Shown: positions 17,615-26,750 of the stretch, one piece after another | Layout of the letters: each line of letters starts with the position of its first letter | Numbering within the stretch: position 1 is the stretch's first letter | Origin: Shewanella sp. MBTL60-007 | GTDB taxonomy: Bacteria > Pseudomonadota > Gammaproteobacteria > Enterobacterales > Shewanellaceae | DNA length: 64,000 nucleotides | Assembly (NCBI RefSeq): GCF_019654915.1 | Contig: NZ_BPET01000011.1 | Coordinates: forward strand, 37,128-101,127 | Direction: 5' to 3' | The notes under the pieces: model-generated | Databases searched by the model: none | What the model saw: only the letters and a program-made list of their open reading frames with translations | Told to the model about the DNA's origin: nothing | Program-made: the position numbers and the translations under genes

Positions 17615-20600
17615 ATGAAAATTGAACAGATTTTTTCCAAGAAGTTGACGCGTGACATTAATGGCGTTGTTAAAGCGGAACAAAAAGACAATGACAGTGT
17701 GTATGTCGAGCTTGATGAGTATGTTGTAACCCGAGAGCTAGATCGTCACTTTCGAGCATTCTTTGAAGCTTATGTACCATCTGTTGCGAAAAGCCACGGT
17801 GATATGTCAGGTAAAATTGGCGTATGGATTTCTGGCTTCTTTGGCTCGGGTAAATCGCACTTCCTGAAAATTTTATCTTATTTGCTTGAGAATAAATCTG
17901 TTGAAAAAGATGGCCAAGGCCGACAAGCGTTTGAGTTTTTCAAAGACAAAATCAACGACGCCATGCTGTTGGCGGACATCCAAAACGCTGTTACCAAAGA
18001 CACTGATGTTATTCTTTTTAACATCGATTCGCGAGCCAATACGGACGACCGAGAAAATGCCATTCTTAAGGTTTTCCTCAAAGTATTTAATGAACGTGTA
18101 GGATACTGCGCTGACTTTCCTCACATTGCCCACTTAGAACGCGAACTTGATAAACGTAATCAATACGCATCTTTCAAGGATAAATTTGCTGAGTTGACCC
18201 AATCAACTTGGGAAAAGGAGCGTGACGCCTATGACTTCTATCGAGACGAACTTTCAGAAGCTCTCGCTCATGCCAGTGAGCAATCATTAGAGTCTGCAAA
18301 AGCTTGGGTTGAGCAGGTTGAAAACAATTTCCCGCTAGATATCCGAAACTTCTGTAAGTGGGTTAATGAATACTTAGATCGAACTGGGGATCGTAACCTT
18401 CTTTTCTTAGTCGATGAAGTCGGTCAGTTTATCGGTAAGAACACACAAATGATGTTGAAGCTTCAGACCATTACTGAAGATCTTGGCACATATTGTGGTG
18501 GCAGAGCTTGGGTCGTTGTTACCTCTCAGGCAGACATTGATGCTGCCATTGGTGGTATGGATAAGCGCGATGGCGAGGACTTCTCTAAAATTCAAGGGCG
18601 TTTTAGTACCCGCTTACAGCTGTCGAGCTCGAATACCTCGGAAGTTATTCAAAAGCGTTTGTTGTCCAAAACGGAAGAAGCTCGTACACACCTCATCGAT
18701 GTCTTTGCAGAAAAGGGCGACATTCTTCGTAACCAGCTGACATTTGATAAAACGACAACCGCTTCTCTAAAAGGTTACACCGACGCTCCGTCTTTCGTGG
18801 ACAACTATCCGTTTGTGCCTTACCACTACACGTTGGTTCAAAAAGTGTTTGAGTCAATTCGAACAAAAGGCGCGACGGGTAAGCACTTAGCTATGGGTGA
18901 GCGTTCATTACTTGATGCCTTCCAATCAGCTGCAAAACAGATGAAGGACTCTGGCCTTGATGTGTTAATCCCGTTTTACAGTTTCTATGCACCGATTGAA
19001 AGCTTTTTGGAGCCAGCTGTTAAGCGAACGATTGACCAAGCCTGTGAGTTGGATTCCTTAACAGAATTCGATGGCAAGATCCTAAAAACTCTTTTCTTGA
19101 TCCGTTATGTGGACGTTGTCAAAAGCACACTAGACAACCTTGTAACGCTGTCAATTGATCGAATCGATGCAGATAAAATTGCGCTGCGTAAACAAATTGA
19201 AGAGAGCTTGAATCGTCTTGAACGCCAATTGCTGATTGCCCGTAATGGTGATGAATTTATCTTCCTGACCAACGAAGAAAAAGAGATCGAAAACGAGATC
19301 CGCCACACTGACGTTGAAATGTCAGAGGTCTCTAACAAGCTTTCAGCAATCGTATTTGACGGTATTTTGAAAGGTAATCGTGCCTATCGTTACCCGATTA
19401 ATAAGCAAGACTTTGCGGTGAGCCGTTTTTGCAATGGTCATCCAAAAGATGGCACCACGCTGGAAGACCTAGTCATTAAAGTCATTTCACCTTTGGATTC
19501 GCACTTTGAAAATTACTCCCACGATCAAGCGTGCATCAATCATACGCTTGAGGCTGATGGGTGCGTGCTCGTCAAGCTGGGCGAACATAAGCGTCTTTGG
19601 GATGACCTGACAACCTTTATTAAAACTGACCGATTCTTAAAACAAAATTCAGGACAGCGACCAGAGCAAGAACACCTTCTCCGCGAAAAGCAGATGGAAA
19701 ATATTGAGCGTGAAAAACGCTTAAGAACGGATTTTGAAGCTTTGTTTGCAGAGGCTGACGTTTACGCTATCGGCACAAAACTACCGAAGAAATCAGCAAC
19801 GCCAAGTGCTATCGTCGAAGAAGCATACAAATACGTTATCGAAAACACATTCGCTAAATTGAATATGCTCAAGGCAACGCCTGGTGAAGTTTTGCGTGAG
19901 CTACAGGCCGTTCTTGTTGCTGATGATATTGCTCAGATTGGACTGGATCTTCAAGCGGATGAATGTAACCCAGAAGCTACGCGTGAGGTTGAGCAGTACG
20001 TAACGCTAAAAGTCGAGCGTAACGAGCCTGTTTACTTACGTGACATCGTTGCCCGCTTCGGCAAGCGCCCATATGGCTGGCCAGACAATGAAATCTTATT
20101 GCTCACTGCAAGGCTGGGCTTGGCTGGAAAGGTATCTTTTAGTACCCAAGGCACAGATCTGGCGTTGAAAAAAGCTTACGAGCCGTTTACCAGTGTGCGT
20201 AAACGCGGCGAGATCCGTGTACATAAGATCAGGCAACATGACGAGCGCCAAATTAAAAAGGCTGCTGGTCTTGTTAAAGAGATCTTTTCAAAAACTTTTA
20301 CCGGCTCTGGTGAAAAGGAGCTCTACGAATTAGTGCGCGATGAATTACTGGCTTGGAATGAAGAGCTTAAATCATTCAGAACCAAGTCACAGACAGGCCA
20401 TTTCCCAGGTAAATCTCAAATTGACGATGGTCTTGCATTGGTAGCGGGTATTCTTGAGCAAACTTCAAGCTTCGCCCTTATCACCCGATTCTTAGAAGAC
20501 GCTGATGCCCTTGAAGAGTTTGCTGAGGACTTTGAGGATCTTGATGATTTCTACAATAGCCAATTTCAAACTTGGCAAGCCCTTGCTGGCGCATTGAACG

Positions 20601-21292
20601 AGAAGTTTAAGGCCAACAGACCCGCGTTAGAAAAAGACAGTGAAGCATTAAAAGCGCTCACTGAATTAGAACGCATTTACAATATGCCCTCACCGTATGA
20701 GCAGCTGCGCCACATTAATCCGCTTATCGAGCAGGTGGCAAAAGTTAACTCAACATTGGTTGAAGAAAAACGCACTCATGCCTTAGAGCGTGTTGATCTG
20801 CGCATCGGACGTGTAAAAGAAGCGCTAGCTGACGCTCATGCACCGTCTGAACTACAGAACCAAGCACTGCGCCCGTTACAAATGTGCCGACAGCGCATTG
20901 AAGCAACCTCTTCGATACCACAAATTATCAGTGAGCAAACTGAAGCGGAAGGTTACGAGGACGAAGCCTATGAGTTGCTGAATGGCTTTATCGAAGATCA
21001 ACGCAAAAAAGCTGAAGCTGAGCAAAGACGTCGTGAACTCGAACAGAAGAAACGCGAAGAAGAAGCAGCGAAAGCCGGTAAGGCAGCTCCAGCACCTGAG
21101 CCAGCCCCTGAACCAATGCAGCCACAGCCGGTTGCAAAACGTACCGTAACGATTAACCCAACTGATGCCATGGCAAAGTCAGTAACAACCGGATTCATTG
21201 AAAGTGAAGACGAAGTTGATGCCTATCTTGCCGCTTTAAGAGAGCAGCTGATTGCTGCGGTCAAAGCTGGCGACCGAGTAAGAATTAAGTAA
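17615..21292 (+). CDS. brxC: BREX ATPase BrxC
   Basis: BrxC (DUF499/PglY-like) is the large P-loop ATPase of type I BREX and is needed for phage exclusion and methylation. The 1225-residue protein has a Walker A at GFFGSGKSHFLK (Lys80) and a Walker B at LLFLVDEVGQFIGKN. Long helical segments follow. The final 130 residues hold a charged coiled stretch (EQRRRELEQKKREEEAAKAGK) and an alanine-proline linker before the tail. Length fits the family. AGGGAGCCTCCCGA overlaps the ribosome site and is itself a short palindrome. Confidence 0.93.
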   Translation: MKIEQIFSKKLTRDINGVVKAEQKDNDSVYVELDEYVVTRELDRHFRAFFEAYVPSVAKSHGDMSGKIGVWISGFFGSGKSHFLKILSYLLENKSVEKDGQGRQAFEFFKDKINDAMLLADIQNAVTKDTDVILFNIDSRANTDDRENAILKVFLKVFNERVGYCADFPHIAHLERELDKRNQYASFKDKFAELTQSTWEKERDAYDFYRDELSEALAHASEQSLESAKAWVEQVENNFPLDIRNFCKWVNEYLDRTGDRNLLFLVDEVGQFIGKNTQMMLKLQTITEDLGTYCGGRAWVVVTSQADIDAAIGGMDKRDGEDFSKIQGRFSTRLQLSSSNTSEVIQKRLLSKTEEARTHLIDVFAEKGDILRNQLTFDKTTTASLKGYTDAPSFVDNYPFVPYHYTLVQKVFESIRTKGATGKHLAMGERSLLDAFQSAAKQMKDSGLDVLIPFYSFYAPIESFLEPAVKRTIDQACELDSLTEFDGKILKTLFLIRYVDVVKSTLDNLVTLSIDRIDADKIALRKQIEESLNRLERQLLIARNGDEFIFLTNEEKEIENEIRHTDVEMSEVSNKLSAIVFDGILKGNRAYRYPINKQDFAVSRFCNGHPKDGTTLEDLVIKVISPLDSHFENYSHDQACINHTLEADGCVLVKLGEHKRLWDDLTTFIKTDRFLKQNSGQRPEQEHLLREKQMENIEREKRLRTDFEALFAEADVYAIGTKLPKKSATPSAIVEEAYKYVIENTFAKLNMLKATPGEVLRELQAVLVADDIAQIGLDLQADECNPEATREVEQYVTLKVERNEPVYLRDIVARFGKRPYGWPDNEILLLTARLGLAGKVSFSTQGTDLALKKAYEPFTSVRKRGEIRVHKIRQHDERQIKKAAGLVKEIFSKTFTGSGEKELYELVRDELLAWNEELKSFRTKSQTGHFPGKSQIDDGLALVAGILEQTSSFALITRFLEDADALEEFAEDFEDLDDFYNSQFQTWQALAGALNEKFKANRPALEKDSEALKALTELERIYNMPSPYEQLRHINPLIEQVAKVNSTLVEEKRTHALERVDLRIGRVKEALADAHAPSELQNQALRPLQMCRQRIEATSSIPQIISEQTEAEGYEDEAYELLNGFIEDQRKKAEAEQRRRELEQKKREEEAAKAGKAAPAPEPAPEPMQPQPVAKRTVTINPTDAMAKSVTTGFIESEDEVDAYLAALREQLIAAVKAGDRVRIK

Positions 21293-21308
21293 GAGGCAAC
21301 GGATAGCT

Positions 21309-23072
21309 ATGTATCAAGCGGGTGGAACAATAAGATCATTACTCGACAAGGTTGCTGAGCAGGAATACCTGTTACCGGCCATCCAGCGAGAGTTTGTATG
21401 GCGACCAGAACAGATCTGTCGTCTATTTGATAGCCTGTTGCAAGGTTACCCGTTTGGGACCTTTCTATTCTGGAAGATAAAACCAGAGAACCGGGATAGC
21501 TATCAGTTTTATCAGTTCATGCAGCATTACCATGAGCGAGATAACTACCATTGTGAAAATGTCACTCAGTTACCGGAACGTGAGTTCATTGCCGTCCTAG
21601 ATGGACAGCAGCGGATTACCGCTTTGAACATCGGCCTACGCGGCTCATTTGCGTGGAAGCTGACAGGTAAATGGTGGAGCAATGATGACGCCTTCCCAGT
21701 GCGCAGGCTTCACTTAAATCTGTTAAGCCAGCCCGACTTAGAAACTGGGTCGATGTATGACTTTGAGTTCCTAACCGACGATAAAGCCTCTCTGGATGCA
21801 TCTGAACAGTACTGGTTCCGTGTAGGCCGGATCATGGAAGAGGAAGAGGATGCACTTATCGATGAAGTTGCTGATGATGACAGGTTGAGTTCGGAGCAAC
21901 GCAAAGAGGCTCGTTCAACTCTTCGTCACTTGTATCGAACCATCCATGACAAAGACAAGATTTCGTTTTACGAAGAAAGTGACCAGAGCCTTGAACGTGT
22001 TCTGAATATCTTTATCCGCATGAATAGCGGCGGTACTACCTTGTCCTACTCAGACTTACTACTTTCAATAGCAGTAGCCCAGTGGAGCTCGTTAGATGCC
22101 CGTGAAGAAATTCATGCATTAGTAGATGAGATGAACCGTGTTGGTGATGGATTCAACGTATCAAAAGATCTCGTCTTAAAAGCAGGCTTAATGCTCTCTG
22201 ACATCGGTAGCGTGGGCTTTAAGGTTGAGAACTTTAACAAGGAAAACATGGCGATTCTGGAAAAGAACTGGACGCCAATTCGTGATGCGTTATTGCTCTC
22301 AATGCAGTTGCTTGCAAGTTTTGGTTTTAATGCACAAAACCTCAGAGCAACAAGTGCCATCCTCCCGTTGGCGTATTACCTGCACCACCGAAAGTTAACG
22401 GCAAGCTACCTTTCCAGGGTTGAATATGCGGTCGATAGAGAATGTATCAGAAACTGGCTCATTAGGTCGTTGTTGAAAGCGTCAGGCATCTGGGGAAGTG
22501 GTTTGGACACCCTGCTTACTATGCTCCGCTCAGACATCAAGCAATCAGGTGATACAGGTTTCCCGCTAGCGAAAATTGAAGCGACCATGCAACAGCGTGG
22601 TAAATCGTTGCGCTTTGACCCAGAGGAAATTAGTGAACTAGCCCAGTTGGATTATGGTAATCCGCGTACCTTTGCCTTGTTGACTTTGTTGTTCCCAGGA
22701 TTCGATTTTTCACGACACTTTCATGTGGACCACATTTACCCCAAAGGTTTGTTTACACGTAACAAGCTTGCAAAAGTTGGTGTCCCAGCTGAACAGCTAG
22801 ATGAACTCATCGAAGCATCTAACAAGCTGCCAAACCTTCAGCTGTTGGAAGGGACTATCAATAATCAGAAGCGGCAAAAAATGCCCCATGAATGGTATGC
22901 GCAGCAGTGGCCTGATGTGAATGCAAGACAAGCACATCTGCAATCGCAAGCCATAACAACATTACCTGAACAACTAAACCAGTTTATGGATTTTTACCGC
23001 GAGCGTCAGGAAACACTGCTTGCCCGCATAAGAACTGCATTACAACCCGCAAGCAGCGTAGAGAAAGAATAA
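21309..23072 (+). CDS. DUF262/HNH GmrS-like protein inside the BREX operon
   Basis: The N-terminal DUF262 domain is clear: LPAIQREFVWRPEQICRLFDS, then FIAVLDGQQRITAL with the DGQQR motif at residues 98-102. The C-terminal part has a DUF1524-like HNH signature: VDHIYPKGLF (Asp474, His475) followed by LPNLQLLEGTINNQKR. This is the fold pair of GmrSD/BrxU type IV restriction enzymes, which cut modified phage DNA. It sits between brxC and pglX, the place where BrxU lies in some other BREX loci, but at 587 residues it is much shorter. Function is inferred: a restriction partner that would complement BREX. Confidence 0.88.
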   Translation: MYQAGGTIRSLLDKVAEQEYLLPAIQREFVWRPEQICRLFDSLLQGYPFGTFLFWKIKPENRDSYQFYQFMQHYHERDNYHCENVTQLPEREFIAVLDGQQRITALNIGLRGSFAWKLTGKWWSNDDAFPVRRLHLNLLSQPDLETGSMYDFEFLTDDKASLDASEQYWFRVGRIMEEEEDALIDEVADDDRLSSEQRKEARSTLRHLYRTIHDKDKISFYEESDQSLERVLNIFIRMNSGGTTLSYSDLLLSIAVAQWSSLDAREEIHALVDEMNRVGDGFNVSKDLVLKAGLMLSDIGSVGFKVENFNKENMAILEKNWTPIRDALLLSMQLLASFGFNAQNLRATSAILPLAYYLHHRKLTASYLSRVEYAVDRECIRNWLIRSLLKASGIWGSGLDTLLTMLRSDIKQSGDTGFPLAKIEATMQQRGKSLRFDPEEISELAQLDYGNPRTFALLTLLFPGFDFSRHFHVDHIYPKGLFTRNKLAKVGVPAEQLDELIEASNKLPNLQLLEGTINNQKRQKMPHEWYAQQWPDVNARQAHLQSQAITTLPEQLNQFMDFYRERQETLLARIRTALQPASSVEKE

Positions 23073-23087
23073 GAGGCGCAAGATCAT

Positions 23088-26000
23088 ATGAATACGAACA
23101 ACATTAAAAAATACGCACCAAAAGCGCGCCGCGAATTTATGGATGCGGTAGCTAAACGATTAAACACCTTTGGTATCACCGCAAATAAAAAAGGCGAGCT
23201 ACAAATTGCAGAAGCGAACCTACAAGGTTCTGTGCTTCAAATCGCCGGTAACAGTTTTGACGGTAAACTGGCTGAACCCAGAAAACGCATAGTGGCCAGA
23301 AGCCAGAAGCTGGGGTATGCACAACTTATTGAACAAGTAGCTTATACCTGGTTCAACCGTCTGTGTGCTATTCGCTATATGGAAATCCATGACTACCTAG
23401 GTCACGGTTTTCGTGTTTTGTCACACCCTGACAACCCTAAAGGCTTTGAAATTATCGATCATGCGCAAGATGCTGCGGATGAACTCGGATTAGATAGAGC
23501 TCGCATAATTGAACTCAAGCTAGCGGGCAACAAAGACGAAGAGCTTTATCGTGAACTGCTGTTGGGCCAGTGCCATAAGCTTCATGAAGCGATGCCTTTC
23601 TTATTTGACGCATTGGACGATGAAACTGAGCTTCTTCTACCAGACAACCTAACACGTACCGACTCAATTCTACGTGGATTGGTAGACGGCATCCCTGAAG
23701 AGGACTGGCAACAGGTAGAAGTGATTGGCTGGCTTTACCAGTTCTACATTTCTGAAAAGAAAGATCAGGTAATGGGCAAGGTGGTCAAAAGTGAAGACAT
23801 CCCTGCCGCCACCCAGCTATTTACACCCAACTGGATTGTGAAGTACCTGGTACAAAACTCAGTCGGTCGTCAATGGCTGCAAACCTATCCAGATTCTGCC
23901 ATTAAAACGCAGATGGAATACTACATTGAGCCTGCTGAACAATCTGACGAAGTTAACCAACAGCTAAAGGCTATTACGCCAGAATCTATTGAACCTGAAA
24001 CCATCAAAGTACTCGATCCCGCTTGTGGCTCGGGCCACATACTGATTGAAGCCTATAACGTGCTAAAAGCCATCTACGAAGAACGTGGTTTCCGCTCTCG
24101 TGACATTCCAAAGATGATTCTGGAGAACAACCTCTACGGCCTAGACATAGATGATCGTGCAGCGCAGCTATCTGGCTTTGCGTTGATGATGATGGCTAGA
24201 GATGACGATAAGCGTATTTTTACCCGTAACGTGCGACTCAATGTGCTGTCATTGCAGGAAAGTAACCATATTGACCTGCCAACGTTATGGAAAGCACTCA
24301 ATCTATCGGGAAGTTGGCAAAGCGGCACATCACAAGGCTTGTTCTCAGATGATGATCAAGATTTAAGCTCGTTCAATGCAGACAACCGCTACCAACTGCT
24401 GAAGCGAACCTTGGCAAGATTCACTCAGGCCAAGACCTTTGGTTCATTGATTGATGTACCAAGCGATGACCATGAACAGCTAAAAGATTTACTGAGCACT
24501 CTAGTCGAGCTACAAGAGTCAGGCGACTCAATGCAAAAACCTGCGGCGAAGCAATTGATTGAAATTGTGCATCAGGCATTGGTTCTGTCCATTCGTTACG
24601 ATGCTGTAATTGCTAATCCACCTTATATGGGAAGATCTTATTATAACAACAACCTTAAAAAATATATTGATTCCAACTTTGAATTGGTCAAGGAGAATAT
24701 TTTTTCTGTGTTCATGGATAGAGCGTTCAAACTTCTTGTTCCTGGCGGATTCAATGCTCAAATCAATATGCATGCGTGGATGTTTATCTCTCGGTTTGAG
24801 AAATATAGACATGTATTGTTAAAAGAATACAGTTTAGACAGCATGTTGCATCTTGGGCCTAACACGTTCCCTGAAATTACAGGTGAAGTTGTTCAGAACA
24901 CGGCATTTGTGTATTTAAACATGTGTGTTAAAGACCATGTTTCAACTATTCATAGGTTGGTAGATGGTGATAGCGCTGAGAAGAAAGATAACTTTATTGC
25001 TCGCAGTGGTAAGTACAATTTTAAATGTGTAGATTTTCTGAATATTGATGGAAGTCCTTTTGTATATTGGGCTTCCTCTGCAATCTATGATGCATTCAGT
25101 AATTTTGACTCTGCGGGTCAATACATTAAAACGAGAGAAGGGCTCGCGACTGCAAATAATGATCTCTTTCTACGTAGTTGGTACGAAGTTGATGATGATG
25201 CCATTGCAAATTTGAATGGTAATGCTGGGCAGAAAAAATGGTTTCCATATAACAAAGGGGGCGGAGAAAGAAGGTGGTATGGCTACTTAGATCTTCTCGT
25301 TAATTGGGGGAATGATGGTGAAGAAATTAAAAATAATATTGACCCTATAACAGGAAGAGTTCGCTCGCACAACTATAACGGAGAGTATGCTTTTAGAGAG
25401 GGCTTTACATGGTCTGGCATTTCGAGTGCAGGGTTTTCGGTAAGGTACGTCCCTCAAGGTTATATGTTTGACGCTAAGGGACCTATGGGTTTTTCTTCAT
25501 CTGATAACCTATTTCCTTTTATGGCGTTCTTTAATTGTAAAATAACGACATTTCTTATGTCTATGCTGGCTCCGACATTAGATTTTAAGTTGGGGCATGT
25601 CTTAAAGCTTCCATTGCAGCCGACATGTGACGATGCTTGTTTGGCGGAAAATGCAAAAAGGTGCATAGAAATAGCGAAAAATGACTGGGATTCATTCGAA
25701 ATCTCAAGAGATTTTTTACGACATAGTTTGTTGGATTGTGGTAGCACTATTCAAGAGAGTGTAAACAACCATTTAAGAGCATCAAAAGTGCTCGTTGATG
25801 AATTAAAAGATCTTGAGCATAGGAATAACTCAATTTTGCTTGAAAGATATGGTTTACATCATGAGATGAAACCAGATGTTTCTTTACGAGACGTTACGCT
25901 CCAGTGTAATCCAGAATATCGTTATTCGGCTTATAAAGGAGAGATCGCTAGCAACGTGCTTTTTGTCTCAGATTTAACCGCTGAGCTGTTGAGTTACTCT

Positions 26001-26750
26001 ATTGGTTGTATGATGGGACGATACTCTCTTGACCGGAAGGGGCTTGTTTATGCTCGCTCTCAAGGGAGGGGATTTTCAGAGTTGGTTGAAGATGACGCAT
26101 ATAAAACCTTTCAGGCAGACGATGATGGAATCATTCCGCTCAACGAGCAAGAATGGTTCAAAGACGACGTAACCAACCGCTTCCGCGAGTTTGTTCAGGT
26201 TGTATGGGGCGAAGAGCATCTGCAAGAAAATCTCGATTTTGTCGCAGAATCACTATGCCTAAACGCCATTAAACCGAAAAAATCTGAATCAGCTCTTGAG
26301 ACGATCCGCCGTTATTTATCAACTCAATTCTACAAAGACCACCTGAAGACTTACAAAAAACGCCCTATTTATTGGCTGTTTAGCTCAGGTAAACAAAAGG
26401 CTTTTGAGTGTCTGGTGTATTTGCATCGCTACAACGAGGGCACGCTTTCTCGTATGCGTACCGAGTATGTCACCCCGTTACTAGGCAAATACGATGCTTA
26501 TGCAGAGCAGCTTGAGAAGCAGATTGAAACGGCAGACTCGACCAGTGAAGCGAACCGCTTCAAGAAAGAGTTGGATGCTTTAATCAAGAAACAGGTTGAG
26601 CTACGAGAGTTTGATGACAAGCTAAAACACTATGCCGATATGCGTATTTCACTGGATCTTGATGATGGTGTGAAAGTGAATTACGGCAAGTTTGGTGATC
26701 TGCTGGCTGATGTTAAGGCCATTACCGGTTCTACCCCGGAGGTTAACTAA
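23088..26750 (+). CDS. pglX: BREX adenine-specific DNA methyltransferase PglX
   Basis: PglX methylates host DNA at an asymmetric site and thereby marks self. The 1220-residue protein has methyltransferase motif I LDPACGSGH (Asp310) and catalytic motif IV NPPYMG (Asn510). The target-recognition part follows, then a helical C-terminus (YAEQLEKQIETADSTSEANRFKKEL). Bases from about 24600 to 26130, covering the middle and target-recognition part, look richer in A and T than the flanks. The stop codon overlaps the pglZ start (TAATG). Confidence 0.94.
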   Translation: MNTNNIKKYAPKARREFMDAVAKRLNTFGITANKKGELQIAEANLQGSVLQIAGNSFDGKLAEPRKRIVARSQKLGYAQLIEQVAYTWFNRLCAIRYMEIHDYLGHGFRVLSHPDNPKGFEIIDHAQDAADELGLDRARIIELKLAGNKDEELYRELLLGQCHKLHEAMPFLFDALDDETELLLPDNLTRTDSILRGLVDGIPEEDWQQVEVIGWLYQFYISEKKDQVMGKVVKSEDIPAATQLFTPNWIVKYLVQNSVGRQWLQTYPDSAIKTQMEYYIEPAEQSDEVNQQLKAITPESIEPETIKVLDPACGSGHILIEAYNVLKAIYEERGFRSRDIPKMILENNLYGLDIDDRAAQLSGFALMMMARDDDKRIFTRNVRLNVLSLQESNHIDLPTLWKALNLSGSWQSGTSQGLFSDDDQDLSSFNADNRYQLLKRTLARFTQAKTFGSLIDVPSDDHEQLKDLLSTLVELQESGDSMQKPAAKQLIEIVHQALVLSIRYDAVIANPPYMGRSYYNNNLKKYIDSNFELVKENIFSVFMDRAFKLLVPGGFNAQINMHAWMFISRFEKYRHVLLKEYSLDSMLHLGPNTFPEITGEVVQNTAFVYLNMCVKDHVSTIHRLVDGDSAEKKDNFIARSGKYNFKCVDFLNIDGSPFVYWASSAIYDAFSNFDSAGQYIKTREGLATANNDLFLRSWYEVDDDAIANLNGNAGQKKWFPYNKGGGERRWYGYLDLLVNWGNDGEEIKNNIDPITGRVRSHNYNGEYAFREGFTWSGISSAGFSVRYVPQGYMFDAKGPMGFSSSDNLFPFMAFFNCKITTFLMSMLAPTLDFKLGHVLKLPLQPTCDDACLAENAKRCIEIAKNDWDSFEISRDFLRHSLLDCGSTIQESVNNHLRASKVLVDELKDLEHRNNSILLERYGLHHEMKPDVSLRDVTLQCNPEYRYSAYKGEIASNVLFVSDLTAELLSYSIGCMMGRYSLDRKGLVYARSQGRGFSELVEDDAYKTFQADDDGIIPLNEQEWFKDDVTNRFREFVQVVWGEEHLQENLDFVAESLCLNAIKPKKSESALETIRRYLSTQFYKDHLKTYKKRPIYWLFSSGKQKAFECLVYLHRYNEGTLSRMRTEYVTPLLGKYDAYAEQLEKQIETADSTSEANRFKKELDALIKKQVELREFDDKLKHYADMRISLDLDDGVKVNYGKFGDLLADVKAITGSTPEVN

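Noticed and set aside
18407..18740. Overlapping frames on both strands inside brxC
   Set aside because: They are antisense or shifted shadows of a clearly conserved protein.
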